Shown piece by piece: positions 53,404 through 63,172 of a stretch of DNA of 64,000 bases. Source of the DNA: Lachnospiraceae bacterium (GTDB taxonomy: Bacteria; Bacillota; Clostridia; Lachnospirales; Lachnospiraceae); contig JAEEND010000022.1 of NCBI GenBank assembly GCA_016283575.1, forward strand, positions 1-64,000, written 5' to 3'. The position numbers and the translations under genes are program-made. Every line of letters starts with the position of its first letter. Position 1 is the first letter of the stretch. A model generated the notes under the pieces. That model saw nothing but the letters and a program-made list of their open reading frames with translations. It searched no databases and had not been told where the DNA came from.

Positions 53404-56328
53404 ATGATTCCCTTTGAAGGATGCATAAATTACAGACTTTTGGAAAAAGAACATCTTTCTGATATAAATGCTACAGCCTTTACTCTTGTTCATGAAAAAA
53501 CAGGAGCGAAGGTCTGTTTATTACAGAATGATGACAAGAATAAAAGCTTTATAATCGGTTTTAAAACTCCCGAATCAAGTTCTACGGGAGTTGCTCATAT
53601 CTTAGAGCATTCGGTACTTTGCGGTTCCGAACATTTTCCTGTTAAGGATGCCATGACGGAAGTTGGCAAGGGCTCTCTTAACACATTTTTAAATGCCTAT
53701 ACCTATCCCGACAGAACTCTCTATCCTGTTTCAAGCTGCAATGATGCTGATTTTAAGAATCTTTGTCATGTATATCTTGATGCGGTTTTTTATCCCAGAG
53801 TACACAAGGATGAAAGAATTTTTAAGCAGGAAGGCTGGCATTATGAATTAAAGGATGCAGATGACGAACTTAAGATAAACGGAGTTGTCTACAATGAAAT
53901 GAAGGGCGTGTATTCCTCACCGGATCAGGCTCTTTCTTCCTATCTGATGTTTTCGCTTTTCCCCGATACACAATACGGTTTTGAATCGGGCGGCGATCCT
54001 GATACAATTCCCGACCTTTCATATGAGGATTTTCTTTCTTTTCATAAAAAGTACTATCATCCCTCCAATTCGCGCATTTATTTATACGGAGATATGGACT
54101 TTTGCGAGATGCTAAACTTTATCGATGAGGAATATTTATCGAAGTTTGATGAAATCGGCATTAATTCCGAAGTTAAGTTGCAGAGCCCCTTTAAGGCTCC
54201 CGTAAGACTTGAGAAGACCTATTCTCTTTCCGAAGATTCTGAAGAAGAAAACGGCACATTCTTAACCTATAATGTTGTATGTTCCGACTATTCCGATATT
54301 AAGACTACGGAAATCATGAATGTCATTAATTATGCTCTTTGTTCCGTGCCGGGTGCAAAGCTTAAAGAACGACTTATTGATGCGGGTATCGGTACCGATG
54401 TTTATTCCACCATTGAAACCGATGTGTGCCAGAAATTCTTTTCGATTGTCGCTGAAAATGCAAAGGCAGAGGATGAAGAAAAGTTCGTCCGGATAATCGA
54501 AGATACAATAAAAGAGATCATTTCGGAGGGCTTTGACAAAAAGACTCTTGAAGCTTCCATCACATCCTCCGAATTTGTTTACAGAGAAGCTGATTTTGCC
54601 ACATTCCCCAAGGGAATTGCCTATGGCATGATGATCTTCGATCAGTGGAACTATTCCAATAATGATATTTTCAATTCTTTAAAGAGTAATGCAATATATA
54701 AAGAACTGCGGAACGGCATCAATGAAGGCCTGTTTGAAAAGACCCTCGAAGAGCGTGTTTTAAATAATACTCATAAAACCATTTTTGTCTTTAAGCCCGA
54801 AAAAGGTTTACAGGCAAGAAAGGATGAGGCGTTCAAAGAAGAGATGCGTTCTTTAAAGAATTCTTTTTCAAAAGAACAGATTCTCGATATTGTTCGCGAA
54901 ACCCAGGAATTAAAAGCCTATCAGGAAGAAGCGGATTCCGAAGAAGCTTTGGCGACCATTCCTCATTTAAAGCTTTCCGATATGGAAAAAGAAACGGAAA
55001 GATTTGATTACGAGATAACGGATTTTTGTGGAGTAAGGGAAGTTAAGATCGAAAGATTTACCAATGGCATTATTTATGCTTGTTTAGGCTTTAATATAAA
55101 CAGCCTTCCGGAAAAATATTATCCCGCGCTCTGTTTACTTAAGATCCTTCTTGGCTTCATGGATACGGAAAATTATAAATACGGTGATTTTGTCAATGAA
55201 GTAAATATCGTATCAGGCGGTTTGAGCGGTACATATACCATGTATCCCGACGGCCTTGATCCCGATAAATACAATCTTGATTTTGAAGTTAGATTCAAGT
55301 CGTTTTATAACAGGATCGAAGATTGCTTCAAATTGATAAATGAGCTTCTTTTTACTACAAAATATGATAACAAGAAGCGCATAAAAGAGCTTTTACTTGA
55401 ATCAAAAACAAGGATTGAATCCTTTATGATGCAATCCGGGCATGTTGTTGCCATTCAGCGCGGTATCTCTTATTTTGATTCTTATTCCGCAATAAATGAT
55501 AAGATCGCAGGCTACAGCCAGTATCTTACAATTGTAGATATGATCAGGCATTTTGATGAAAGAATCGATACCTTGATCGCGGAAATGAAGGAAGTCATGA
55601 AACTTTCTTTGAATAAAAAGAATCTAATATTATGTATAACAGGTGAAGAGAGAGGTATTTCGAAGTTTAACGAATGCGCGCGTACCTTCCTTGATTCTCT
55701 TGATTCTTTTGAAGATGAAAATGTATTTAAGACTGCTGAATATACTAAAAAGAATGAGGCATTTATAACTCCCGGCACCGTTGATTATCTTGCACTTACA
55801 GGTAATTACAGGCGCCACGGCTTAGGATACTCAGGAAGACTTAATATCTTAAGAGAGATTCTTTCAACTGAATATCTCTGGACCAAAGTCAGACTCCAGG
55901 GCGGTGCTTACGGATGCATGTGCGGATTCAGACGAAACGGTGAAAGCTTTTTTGTCAGTTACAGAGATCCCCATGCCAGAGAAACCCTTGAAGCATATAA
56001 GGGGGCGGTTTCCTACATTAAAAACTTTGACCCCCAGGGTGATGAGCTTGATAATTACATAATAAGCACCATCGGAAGCCTTGATACACCCCTTACGCCG
56101 TCTCTTGTGTCCTACAAGGTGTATAATATGTTAAGGTCGGGAATCACATTTGATATGCTCCAAAAAGAAAGAGATGAGATTCTTTCTTCTACACCTGAAA
56201 ATATACGTGAACTTGCAAAATATATTGAAGCGATTGTTGATGACTGCGGAGTCGTTTCCGTAGGCGGAGAGAGTATTATTAAGAGGGATCAAGACCTGTT
56301 TATGGAAGTTAAGCCTTTGATTTCATAA
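53404..56328 (+). CDS. M16C family zinc metallopeptidase (PreP/insulinase-like)
   Basis: 974 aa, a two-half clam-shell peptidase degrading peptides up to about 70 residues. The inverted zinc motif is H65-I-L-E68-H69 in GVAHILEHSVLCGS, with the distal Glu expected in NEMKGVYSSP. The M16C-associated central domain and an inactive second half follow. Size and the order of domains match PreP. No signal peptide is seen, so it is cytoplasmic. AGGAGACC lies 5 nt before the start. It is co-oriented with the sigma-like gene 9 bp upstream. Confidence 0.95.
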   Translation: MIPFEGCINYRLLEKEHLSDINATAFTLVHEKTGAKVCLLQNDDKNKSFIIGFKTPESSSTGVAHILEHSVLCGSEHFPVKDAMTEVGKGSLNTFLNAYTYPDRTLYPVSSCNDADFKNLCHVYLDAVFYPRVHKDERIFKQEGWHYELKDADDELKINGVVYNEMKGVYSSPDQALSSYLMFSLFPDTQYGFESGGDPDTIPDLSYEDFLSFHKKYYHPSNSRIYLYGDMDFCEMLNFIDEEYLSKFDEIGINSEVKLQSPFKAPVRLEKTYSLSEDSEEENGTFLTYNVVCSDYSDIKTTEIMNVINYALCSVPGAKLKERLIDAGIGTDVYSTIETDVCQKFFSIVAENAKAEDEEKFVRIIEDTIKEIISEGFDKKTLEASITSSEFVYREADFATFPKGIAYGMMIFDQWNYSNNDIFNSLKSNAIYKELRNGINEGLFEKTLEERVLNNTHKTIFVFKPEKGLQARKDEAFKEEMRSLKNSFSKEQILDIVRETQELKAYQEEADSEEALATIPHLKLSDMEKETERFDYEITDFCGVREVKIERFTNGIIYACLGFNINSLPEKYYPALCLLKILLGFMDTENYKYGDFVNEVNIVSGGLSGTYTMYPDGLDPDKYNLDFEVRFKSFYNRIEDCFKLINELLFTTKYDNKKRIKELLLESKTRIESFMMQSGHVVAIQRGISYFDSYSAINDKIAGYSQYLTIVDMIRHFDERIDTLIAEMKEVMKLSLNKKNLILCITGEERGISKFNECARTFLDSLDSFEDENVFKTAEYTKKNEAFITPGTVDYLALTGNYRRHGLGYSGRLNILREILSTEYLWTKVRLQGGAYGCMCGFRRNGESFFVSYRDPHARETLEAYKGAVSYIKNFDPQGDELDNYIISTIGSLDTPLTPSLVSYKVYNMLRSGITFDMLQKERDEILSSTPENIRELAKYIEAIVDDCGVVSVGGESIIKRDQDLFMEVKPLIS

Positions 56329-56356
56329 TTTACAATCGCGGAAAGGGGATTATGTT

Positions 56357-57373
56357 ATGAAAAAGAAAGTTTTAGCGGTACTGATTTCAACATTATTATG
56401 TGTAAGTTTTGCTTCCTGCGGAAGTAAAAGTGCATCATACGAATCGGCAGCAAGCACATCTTCCTTTTATGCCAATGATGCCATGGGAGATTACGCATAT
56501 GCTGAGGAAGCCATGGAGAACGGCTTCTATGAAGAATCAAAAGATGCCACGGGCGAAACGGGGGATATGTCTTCAGATACAACCGAAGTTAAGCCCGATT
56601 CCAAAAGAAAGCTTATTAAGGATTACGACCTTGATATCGAAACCGAGGATTTTGACGGCTTCATGGATATGATTCAGAGAAGAGTCAATGCCATGAACGG
56701 TTATATTGAATCCTTAAATACCTACAGCGGCAGAGGATATTACTATGACAGAAGAACATCGGACCTTACGGTTCGTATTCCTGCCGACAAAGGCGATGAA
56801 TTCCTTGATATTCTCGGGGAAAATTCAAATATAATCAGAAACAGCCTTAATGTTAATGACGTAACTCTTCAGTATGTGGATTTAGAAAGCAGAAAATCCG
56901 CATACAAAACTGAAGAAGCAAGACTTCTGGAGCTCCTTGAAAAAGCTGATACAATTGAAGATATTCTTACCATTGAAAACAGATTATCTGAAATCAGATA
57001 CCAGCTTGAATCCATGGAGCAGAAATTACGAACCTATGATAATCTTGTTGATTATTCCACCTTCAGACTCAGTGTTTCTGAGGTTAAGGAATATACGGAA
57101 CCCGAACCTGAAAGCTACTTGGACAGACTGACAGATTCCTTCACCGGAGGCATTAAGGGTGCCGTCAACTGGCTTAAGGAATTCTCTATTTGGTTCGTAG
57201 GCGCCATTCCGGCACTTATTCTTACCGCAATTGTGATTTTTGCAGTAGTAAGAATTCTCATTGCAGCCAATAAGAGAAACCAAAAAAAGTTACTTAAGAA
57301 AGCCGCAAAAGAAAAAGAACTGAAAGCGGAAGCAACTAAAGATAATAAAGAAGAAAATAATGGAAAACAGTAA
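56357..57373 (+). CDS. DUF4349 lipoprotein
   Basis: 338 aa. A lipoprotein signal with lipobox FASC (Cys21) is followed by a low-complexity Ser/Ala/Glu linker (about 22-80). The DUF4349 domain comes next (about 83-265; KRKLIKDYDLDIETEDFDGF, LTVRIPADKGDEFLDIL), with a coiled coil in its second half. A membrane helix (about 275-298) and a Lys-rich cytoplasmic tail end the protein. The family is widespread and of unknown function. AAAGGGG precedes the start. It overlaps era by 14 bp, so it is probably in the same transcript. Confidence 0.88.
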   Translation: MKKKVLAVLISTLLCVSFASCGSKSASYESAASTSSFYANDAMGDYAYAEEAMENGFYEESKDATGETGDMSSDTTEVKPDSKRKLIKDYDLDIETEDFDGFMDMIQRRVNAMNGYIESLNTYSGRGYYYDRRTSDLTVRIPADKGDEFLDILGENSNIIRNSLNVNDVTLQYVDLESRKSAYKTEEARLLELLEKADTIEDILTIENRLSEIRYQLESMEQKLRTYDNLVDYSTFRLSVSEVKEYTEPEPESYLDRLTDSFTGGIKGAVNWLKEFSIWFVGAIPALILTAIVIFAVVRILIAANKRNQKKLLKKAAKEKELKAEATKDNKEENNGKQ

Positions 57374-58271
57374 AAAATCCGGATTTGCCACTATAATCGG
57401 TTGCCCCAATGTAGGTAAGTCCACATTAATGAATCAAATAATAGGACAGAAAATTGCCATTACTTCCAATAAGCCTCAGACCACCCGTAACAGGATCATG
57501 ACGGTTTATACAAGTGATGAGGGCCAGGTGGTGTTCTTGGACACCCCCGGCCTTCATAAGGCAAAGAATAAGCTGGGCTCTTACATGATGAAGGCCGCCG
57601 AATCTTCAATCAATGATGCGGATGTGGTTCTTTTTATTGTGGAAGCCACAAAGCCTTTGGGTCAGCGTGAGCTTGAGATAATCGACAGATTAAAGACCGT
57701 AAATAAACCTAAGATTTTAATCATAAATAAAATCGACATGATTAAAAAAGAAGAGCTTATCCCGGTTATTAAGGCATGTGACGATTTAAAGGTATTTGAT
57801 GAAATCGTACCGGTTTGCGCCATGGATAATACCAATGTGGATGAGCTTGTTCGGTGCATATTTAAGTATCTTCCTTACGGCGAACCCTTCTATGATGAAG
57901 ATACCGTAACAGATCAGCCGGTTCGACAGATTGCGGCGGAAATGATTCGTGAAAAGGCTTTACACGCTCTTAACGAAGAGATTCCTCACGGTATCGCCGT
58001 TGTAATTGATAAAATGGACTTTTCCGGCAGAACCGTGCAAATTGATGCCACAATTGTATGTGAAAAGGATTCTCACAAAGGAATCATAATCGGAAAGGGA
58101 GGTTCCATGCTTAAGAAAATCGGAACCAACGCCCGTTTCGAAATAGAGAAGATGCTGGAACAACAGGTTAATTTAAAGCTTTTTGTAAAGGTTAAAAAGG
58201 ACTGGCGAGAGTCGGAACTTCTCATGAAGAACTTCGGCTACAATCCCGGTGACTTTAAAGTAGGTAAATAA
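57360..58271 (+). CDS. era: Ribosome assembly GTPase Era
   Basis: 303 aa. It binds the 3' end of 16S rRNA during 30S maturation. P-loop GCPNVGKST near residues 14-22, G3 DTPGLH, G4 NKID, then a C-terminal KH domain (GIIIGKGGSMLKKIG). The switch segment KPQTTRNRIMTVYT is typical. The start lies in the end of the DUF4349 gene, and its stop overlaps the recO start by one base. Elsewhere era is commonly next to recO, which supports both calls. Confidence 0.98.
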   Translation: MENSKKSGFATIIGCPNVGKSTLMNQIIGQKIAITSNKPQTTRNRIMTVYTSDEGQVVFLDTPGLHKAKNKLGSYMMKAAESSINDADVVLFIVEATKPLGQRELEIIDRLKTVNKPKILIINKIDMIKKEELIPVIKACDDLKVFDEIVPVCAMDNTNVDELVRCIFKYLPYGEPFYDEDTVTDQPVRQIAAEMIREKALHALNEEIPHGIAVVIDKMDFSGRTVQIDATIVCEKDSHKGIIIGKGGSMLKKIGTNARFEIEKMLEQQVNLKLFVKVKKDWRESELLMKNFGYNPGDFKVGK

Positions 58272-58921
58272 TGCAGGATTTTCTTAAGGTCATGGGAATG
58301 GTAATAGGATCATTTCCTGTTAACGAATATGACAAAAGAATAACCATCCTTACCCGTGAATGCGGTAAGATAACGGCTTTCGTAAAAGGCGCCCGTCGCC
58401 AGGGAAGCCGTTTTTTGGCATCCACGGATTTATTTTGTTTCGGTAATTTTGAACTTTTTGTGGGAAGAAATTCCTATAATGTGCAGAATGCCGAAATACT
58501 TAATTTTTTTGAATGCTTCAGAGATGATATTGTCGGCGCTTATTACGGCATGTATTTCATGGAGTTAACGGACTTCTATACCCGTGAAAACAATGATTCA
58601 TCCATGGAGCTTCTTTTACTTTACAGAGCACTTCAGGGACTTAAAAGCGATAAGCTTGACAATTCTTTTGTACGGACCGTTTTTGAATTAAAGCTGTTCA
58701 TTATTGAAGGGGAGATGATCCCCCTTGAAAAAATAGAAAATGTCTCGGATAAAGCCTATTCAGTCATAATGAGCCATATATACAGATCCGACATAGAAAA
58801 TCTTTTTAATTTCAGAGTGGAAGATGATGTGCATAGGGAGCTTATGAGAATTTCCGACTATGAAAGAAAGCATTTAATTGACAGACCCATTAAAAGTCTT
58901 TCCGTTTTAGAGACTCTTTAG
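58271..58921 (+). CDS. recO: DNA repair protein RecO, short form without zinc finger
   Basis: 216 aa, compared with the usual 240-260. An N-terminal OB fold (about 1-80; VIGSFPVNEYDKRITILTRE, FVKGARRQGSRFLAS) and the helical C-terminal domain are clear. RecO loads RecA onto SSB-coated DNA with RecR. The zinc finger found in most Firmicutes RecO (CxxC...CxxC after the LNELG-like segment) is absent; the sequence passes from FIIEGEMIPLEKIEN to the final helices with no cysteine pairs. Position after era supports the call. Confidence 0.88.
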   Translation: MQDFLKVMGMVIGSFPVNEYDKRITILTRECGKITAFVKGARRQGSRFLASTDLFCFGNFELFVGRNSYNVQNAEILNFFECFRDDIVGAYYGMYFMELTDFYTRENNDSSMELLLLYRALQGLKSDKLDNSFVRTVFELKLFIIEGEMIPLEKIENVSDKAYSVIMSHIYRSDIENLFNFRVEDDVHRELMRISDYERKHLIDRPIKSLSVLETL

Positions 58922-58932
58922 GGAAGTTTTTG

Positions 58933-58961
58933 TTGAAAATACAAGTAATTGTGGATATAAT
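58933..58961 (+). promoter_or_regulatory. Sigma-A promoter of the glycyl-tRNA synthetase gene
   Basis: TTGAAA at 58933-58938, 17-bp spacer and TATAAT at 58956-58961, 30 bp before the start codon. There is no room for a T-box leader. Confidence 0.82.
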
Positions 58962-58991
58962 AAATCGGAATAAAAAAACGAGGTGACATCT

Positions 58992-60392
58992 ATGGAAAAA
59001 TCAATGGATAAAATAGTGGCTCTTGCTAAAAACAGAGGTTTTGTATATCCCGGCTCCGAAATCTACGGTGGTCTTGCAAATACATGGGATTACGGAAACC
59101 TTGGCGTAGAGCTTAAAAATAACGTAAAGAAGGCCTGGTGGCAGAAATTTGTTCAGGAAAATCCTTACAATGTAGGTGTTGACTGTGCCATCCTTATGAA
59201 CCCTCAGACATGGGTTGCATCAGGTCACTTGGGAAGCTTTTCAGATCCCTTAATGGATTGTAAAGAATGTCATGAAAGATTCAGAGCCGATAAGATAATT
59301 GAAGATTATGCGGCAGAAAACGGAATTACCCTTAAATCCTCCGTTGACGGCTGGTCTCATGAAGAGATGGAAGCTTTCATAAATGACAATAATATTCCCT
59401 GTCCTTCCTGCGGTAAGCACAACTTTACAAGCATCAGAGAATTTAACCTCATGTTTAAGACTTTCCAGGGTGTTACCGAAGATGCAAAGAATGTTGTATA
59501 CCTTCGTCCCGAAACAGCACAGGGTATTTTCGTAAACTTCAAGAATGTACAGCGTACATCCCGTAAGAAAGTTCCTTTCGGTATTTGCCAGATTGGTAAA
59601 TCCTTCAGAAACGAGATCACTCCCGGTAACTTCACTTTCCGTACAAGAGAATTTGAACAGATGGAACTTGAATTCTTCTGTAAGCCCGGAACTCAGACAG
59701 AGTGGTTTGAATATTGGAGAAAGACCTGCTATGAATGGCTTCTTTCTCTCGGAATCAAGAAAGAAAACTTAAGACTTCGTGATCATGATCCCGAAGAACT
59801 TTCTTTCTACAGCGATCATACAACAGATATTGAATATGCATTCCCCTTCACCGAATGGGGCGAGCTTTGGGGCATTGCTTCAAGAACCGATTATGACTTG
59901 ACAAGACATCAGGAAACATCCGGCGAACCCATGGATTATTTCGATGATGAACTCAATGAAAAATATATCCCTTATGTAGTTGAACCTTCACTTGGTGCAG
60001 ATAGAGTTGTTCTTGCATTCCTTTGCGAAGCCTATGACGAAGAGAACTTAGGCACCGAAGAGGCTCCCGATATCAGAACAGTTTTAAGATTCCATCCCGC
60101 GATCGCTCCCGTTAAGATCGGTGTACTTCCTCTTTCCAAGAAGTTAACCGAAGGCGCAGAGAAGATTTACGCAGAGCTTTCAAAGAAATACAATTGCGAA
60201 TTCGATGACAGAGGAAATATCGGTAAGAGATATCGTCGTCAGGATGAGATCGGAACACCTTTCTGCGTTACATATGACTTTGAATCAGAAACTGACAACT
60301 GTGTCACAGTACGATTCAGAGACTCTATGGAACAGGAAAGAGTTGCAATCGCAGATTTAAATAAGTTTTTTGAAGATAAATTTACATTCTAA
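58992..60392 (+). CDS. glyS: Glycine--tRNA ligase, single-chain alpha2 type
   Basis: 466 aa class II synthetase of the dimeric eukaryote/archaeon-like type, unlike the alpha2beta2 enzyme of many bacteria. Motif 1 lies around [18 protein letters not shown]. Motif 2 contains [15 protein letters not shown] and [14 protein letters not shown]. Motif 3 contains [15 protein letters not shown]. The C-terminal anticodon-binding domain begins near residue 370. Start ATG 58992 with GAGGTG upstream; the GTG at 58983 is within that site. It has its own promoter. Confidence 0.96.
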   Translation: MEKSMDKIVALAKNRGFVYPGSEIYGGLANTWDYGNLGVELKNNVKKAWWQKFVQENPYNVGVDCAILMNPQTWVASGHLGSFSDPLMDCKECHERFRADKIIEDYAAENGITLKSSVDGWSHEEMEAFINDNNIPCPSCGKHNFTSIREFNLMFKTFQGVTEDAKNVVYLRPETAQGIFVNFKNVQRTSRKKVPFGICQIGKSFRNEITPGNFTFRTREFEQMELEFFCKPGTQTEWFEYWRKTCYEWLLSLGIKKENLRLRDHDPEELSFYSDHTTDIEYAFPFTEWGELWGIASRTDYDLTRHQETSGEPMDYFDDELNEKYIPYVVEPSLGADRVVLAFLCEAYDEENLGTEEAPDIRTVLRFHPAIAPVKIGVLPLSKKLTEGAEKIYAELSKKYNCEFDDRGNIGKRYRRQDEIGTPFCVTYDFESETDNCVTVRFRDSMEQERVAIADLNKFFEDKFTF

Positions 60393-60412
60393 TTAGGAGT
60401 ATTTCGATTAAT

Positions 60413-63064
60413 ATGAAACAGTTTACTTCCGATGAATTGAGAACAGCCTGGGTTAATTTTTATAAAGAAAGAGGACATGTTGATATTGGCGCCGTTTCCC
60501 TTGTATCCGACGGATCTACCGGCGTAATGTTCAATGTAGCAGGCATGCAGTCTCTTATGCCCAACCTTCTTGGTGAAAAGCATCCCAAGGGAACAAGACT
60601 TTGTAATGTACAGGGCTGTGTCCGTACCAATGATATTGAATCAGTAGGTGATAAGAGTCACGTTACTTTCTTTGAAATGATGGGAAGCTGGTCCTTAGGT
60701 GATTATTTTAAAGAAGAAAGATGTAAATGGAGCTATGAGCTTTTAACAGAAGTTCTTGGCTTTGACAGAGATCATCTTGCTGCAACTGTATTCGCGGGTG
60801 ATGATAACGCTCCCAGAGATGAAGAAGGTGCAAAATTCAGAATCGCATCAGGATTCAAGCCTGAGAACATTTTCTTTTTACCTGCAGAAGACAACTGGTG
60901 GGGTCTTGAATACGGTCCATGCGGTCCGGACTCTGAGATGTTCTATATAGCAGATGTTCCTGATTGCGGTCCCGACTGCGGTCCCGGATGCCACTGCGGT
61001 AAATATACCGAGCTTGGTAACGATGTTTTCATGCAGTATGAAAAGCATAAAGACGGAAGCCTTACACCTCTTAAGCAGAAGAACGTTGATACAGGATGGG
61101 GACTTGAAAGAATCCTTGCTTTCCTTAACGGTTCAAAAGATGTATATATGACAGACTTATTTAAGTCCGTTATCGAATATATTGAAGAAGCTTCCGGTAT
61201 TAAATATGATTCCGATGAAAAGCTTTCAAGATCCATGCGTATTCTTGCTGATCACTTAAGAACATCCGTAATGCTGATCGGCGATGAAGCAAAGCTTCTT
61301 CCTTCCAATGCAGGCGCAGGCTATGTATTAAGACGTCTTATCAGACGTGCCGTTCGTCATGGAAGAACTCTTAATTTAACAAAAGATAACTTCCTTGCCA
61401 TTGCAGATATGTATATCAGCAGGATCTACAGAGAGAGCTATCCTTTGCTTGCCAAGAATCATGACTTTATCTTAGATGAACTTGAAAAAGAGATCTTAAG
61501 ATTTGAAAGCACTCTTGAAAACGGTATGAAGGAATTTAAAAAGATTCTTTCCGACAAGAAGGATGCAAAAGAAACCGTTATTGACGGCCACAGCGCATTT
61601 TATTTATATGATACCTTCGGATTCCCCATTGAACTTACAGTGGAAATGGCAGAAGAAGAAGGACTTACAGTCGATGAAGCAGGCTTTAAGGCTTCAATGG
61701 AAGAACAGAAGCAGAAAGCCAGAGATAATCAGAAGACTTCAGCTAATCTTAATATTTCCACCAATGCATTCTCCGAACTTCCCGATGATGTAACATCCAA
61801 GTTCGTTGGCTATGATAAGCTTACCGTTTTAACTAACATCTCTGCTATTGCCGATGAAAACGGTATTTGCGAAGGCTTAAAGGAAGGTGCGGCCGGTACA
61901 ATTGTCACACCTGAAACCACATTCTATGCTACCATGGGTGGTCAGAAGGGTGATATCGGTTACATTTTAGGTGACGGATTTAAATTCGAAGTTACAGACA
62001 CAGTAAAGCTTCCCGGTAATCGCATCGGTCATGTGGGTCATGTGGTAAACGGTGTTGTCAGAAAATGTGTTGTAGAAATGCGTGTTGATGCTGAAAATCG
62101 TAAGAGTACATCAAGAAACCATTCCGCAACTCACTTACTTCAGGCAGCACTTCAGGAAGTGCTCGGTGCAGGAGTTGAACAGCAGGGTTCTTATCAGGAT
62201 CCTTTAAGAACAAGATTCGACTTCAGCTACGGAAAGGCCATGACTCAGGAAGAAATCGATACCGTAGAAAGAATCGTTAATGAAAAGATTTCCGATAATC
62301 TTTCCGTTATCACAGAAGAAATGAGCATTGAAGATGCTAAGGCCAGCGGAGCAATGGCTCTCTTCGGAGAAAAGTACGGCGAAACCGTAAGAGTGGTTTC
62401 CATGGGCACCTTCAGTAAAGAACTTTGTGGCGGTACACATGTTGCTCATACAGGTGACATCCTTTCCTTCAAGATCCTTTCAGAAAGCGGTGTTTCCGCA
62501 GGCGTAAGAAGAATAGAAGCCATTACCGGTCTTAATGTATTATCTTACTACAAAGAAATTGAAAATCTTCTTGATACGGCATGTAAGACAGTTAAGACCC
62601 AACAGTCTAATCTCGTAGACAGACTTGAGCATCTTGTAAGCGAAAATAAGGCTTTGGCTTCCGAAGTTGAATCCTTAAAGAGCAAGGCTGCCGGAGAAGC
62701 AGCAGGAGATGTTCTTAAGGATGTTAAGAATATTAATTCTGTAAAGGCTATATTCGCAAGAATCGATTCCGTAGATATGAACGGACTTCGTGATTTAAGT
62801 GATAATCTTAATGAAAAGATTGGCGGTGGCGTAGTATTCTTGGCTTCCAGCCTTGATGACAAGGTAAATCTTGTGTGTAAGGCATCCGATGAAGCCATGA
62901 AGAAGGGCGCTCATGCAGGTAATCTTATTAAAGAAGTAGCTTCCCTTGTTGGCGGTGGCGGCGGCGGTCGTCCCAATATGGCACAGGCCGGCGGTAAAGA
63001 TCCAAACGGAATTGATGCATGCTTAAAGAAAGCTGAAGAAGTTCTTTCAAATATGATAAAATAA
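60413..63064 (+). CDS. alaS: Alanine--tRNA ligase
   Basis: 883 aa, full length. A class II catalytic domain (about 1-255; starts FTSDELRTAWVNFYKERGH) precedes the tRNA-recognition domain. The editing domain has zinc ligands in RNHSATHLL and CGGTHVAHTGD. A C-terminal DHHA1 domain ends in GGGGGGRPNMAQAGG. A Cys-rich insertion (CGPDCGPGCHCGKYTE, about residues 185-205) is common in clostridial homologues, as I recall. AGGAG lies about 14 nt before the start. It follows glyS by 20 bp and ends at a strong terminator. Confidence 0.98.
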   Translation: MKQFTSDELRTAWVNFYKERGHVDIGAVSLVSDGSTGVMFNVAGMQSLMPNLLGEKHPKGTRLCNVQGCVRTNDIESVGDKSHVTFFEMMGSWSLGDYFKEERCKWSYELLTEVLGFDRDHLAATVFAGDDNAPRDEEGAKFRIASGFKPENIFFLPAEDNWWGLEYGPCGPDSEMFYIADVPDCGPDCGPGCHCGKYTELGNDVFMQYEKHKDGSLTPLKQKNVDTGWGLERILAFLNGSKDVYMTDLFKSVIEYIEEASGIKYDSDEKLSRSMRILADHLRTSVMLIGDEAKLLPSNAGAGYVLRRLIRRAVRHGRTLNLTKDNFLAIADMYISRIYRESYPLLAKNHDFILDELEKEILRFESTLENGMKEFKKILSDKKDAKETVIDGHSAFYLYDTFGFPIELTVEMAEEEGLTVDEAGFKASMEEQKQKARDNQKTSANLNISTNAFSELPDDVTSKFVGYDKLTVLTNISAIADENGICEGLKEGAAGTIVTPETTFYATMGGQKGDIGYILGDGFKFEVTDTVKLPGNRIGHVGHVVNGVVRKCVVEMRVDAENRKSTSRNHSATHLLQAALQEVLGAGVEQQGSYQDPLRTRFDFSYGKAMTQEEIDTVERIVNEKISDNLSVITEEMSIEDAKASGAMALFGEKYGETVRVVSMGTFSKELCGGTHVAHTGDILSFKILSESGVSAGVRRIEAITGLNVLSYYKEIENLLDTACKTVKTQQSNLVDRLEHLVSENKALASEVESLKSKAAGEAAGDVLKDVKNINSVKAIFARIDSVDMNGLRDLSDNLNEKIGGGVVFLASSLDDKVNLVCKASDEAMKKGAHAGNLIKEVASLVGGGGGGRPNMAQAGGKDPNGIDACLKKAEEVLSNMIK

Positions 63065-63066
63065 TA

Positions 63067-63103
63067 AAAAAGCAACCACATTATATTTGTGGTTGCTTTT
63101 TTT
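63067..63103 (+). terminator. Rho-independent terminator of alaS
   Basis: AAAAAGCAACCACA / TGTGGTTGCTTTTT with a short A/T loop and a T-tract. A TATAAT at 63108-63113 just behind it may serve the next gene. Confidence 0.93.
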
Positions 63104-63172
63104 ATGCTATAATGAAAATAGCTTTTTGTGTGCAGTAAAGAATTTTTAGCGTAAACAGGAAAGGGGATACTT

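Noticed and set aside
58922..60412. T-box riboswitches upstream of glyS and alaS
   Set aside because: Only 70 and 20 bp are available, and glyS has a sigma-A promoter 30 bp from its start; no T-box or specifier structure fits.
60953..61015. Cys-rich stretch in alaS as an acquired metal domain
   Set aside because: I recall the same CxxDCxPxCxCGKY pattern in many clostridial AlaRS proteins, so it is ordinary for the group.
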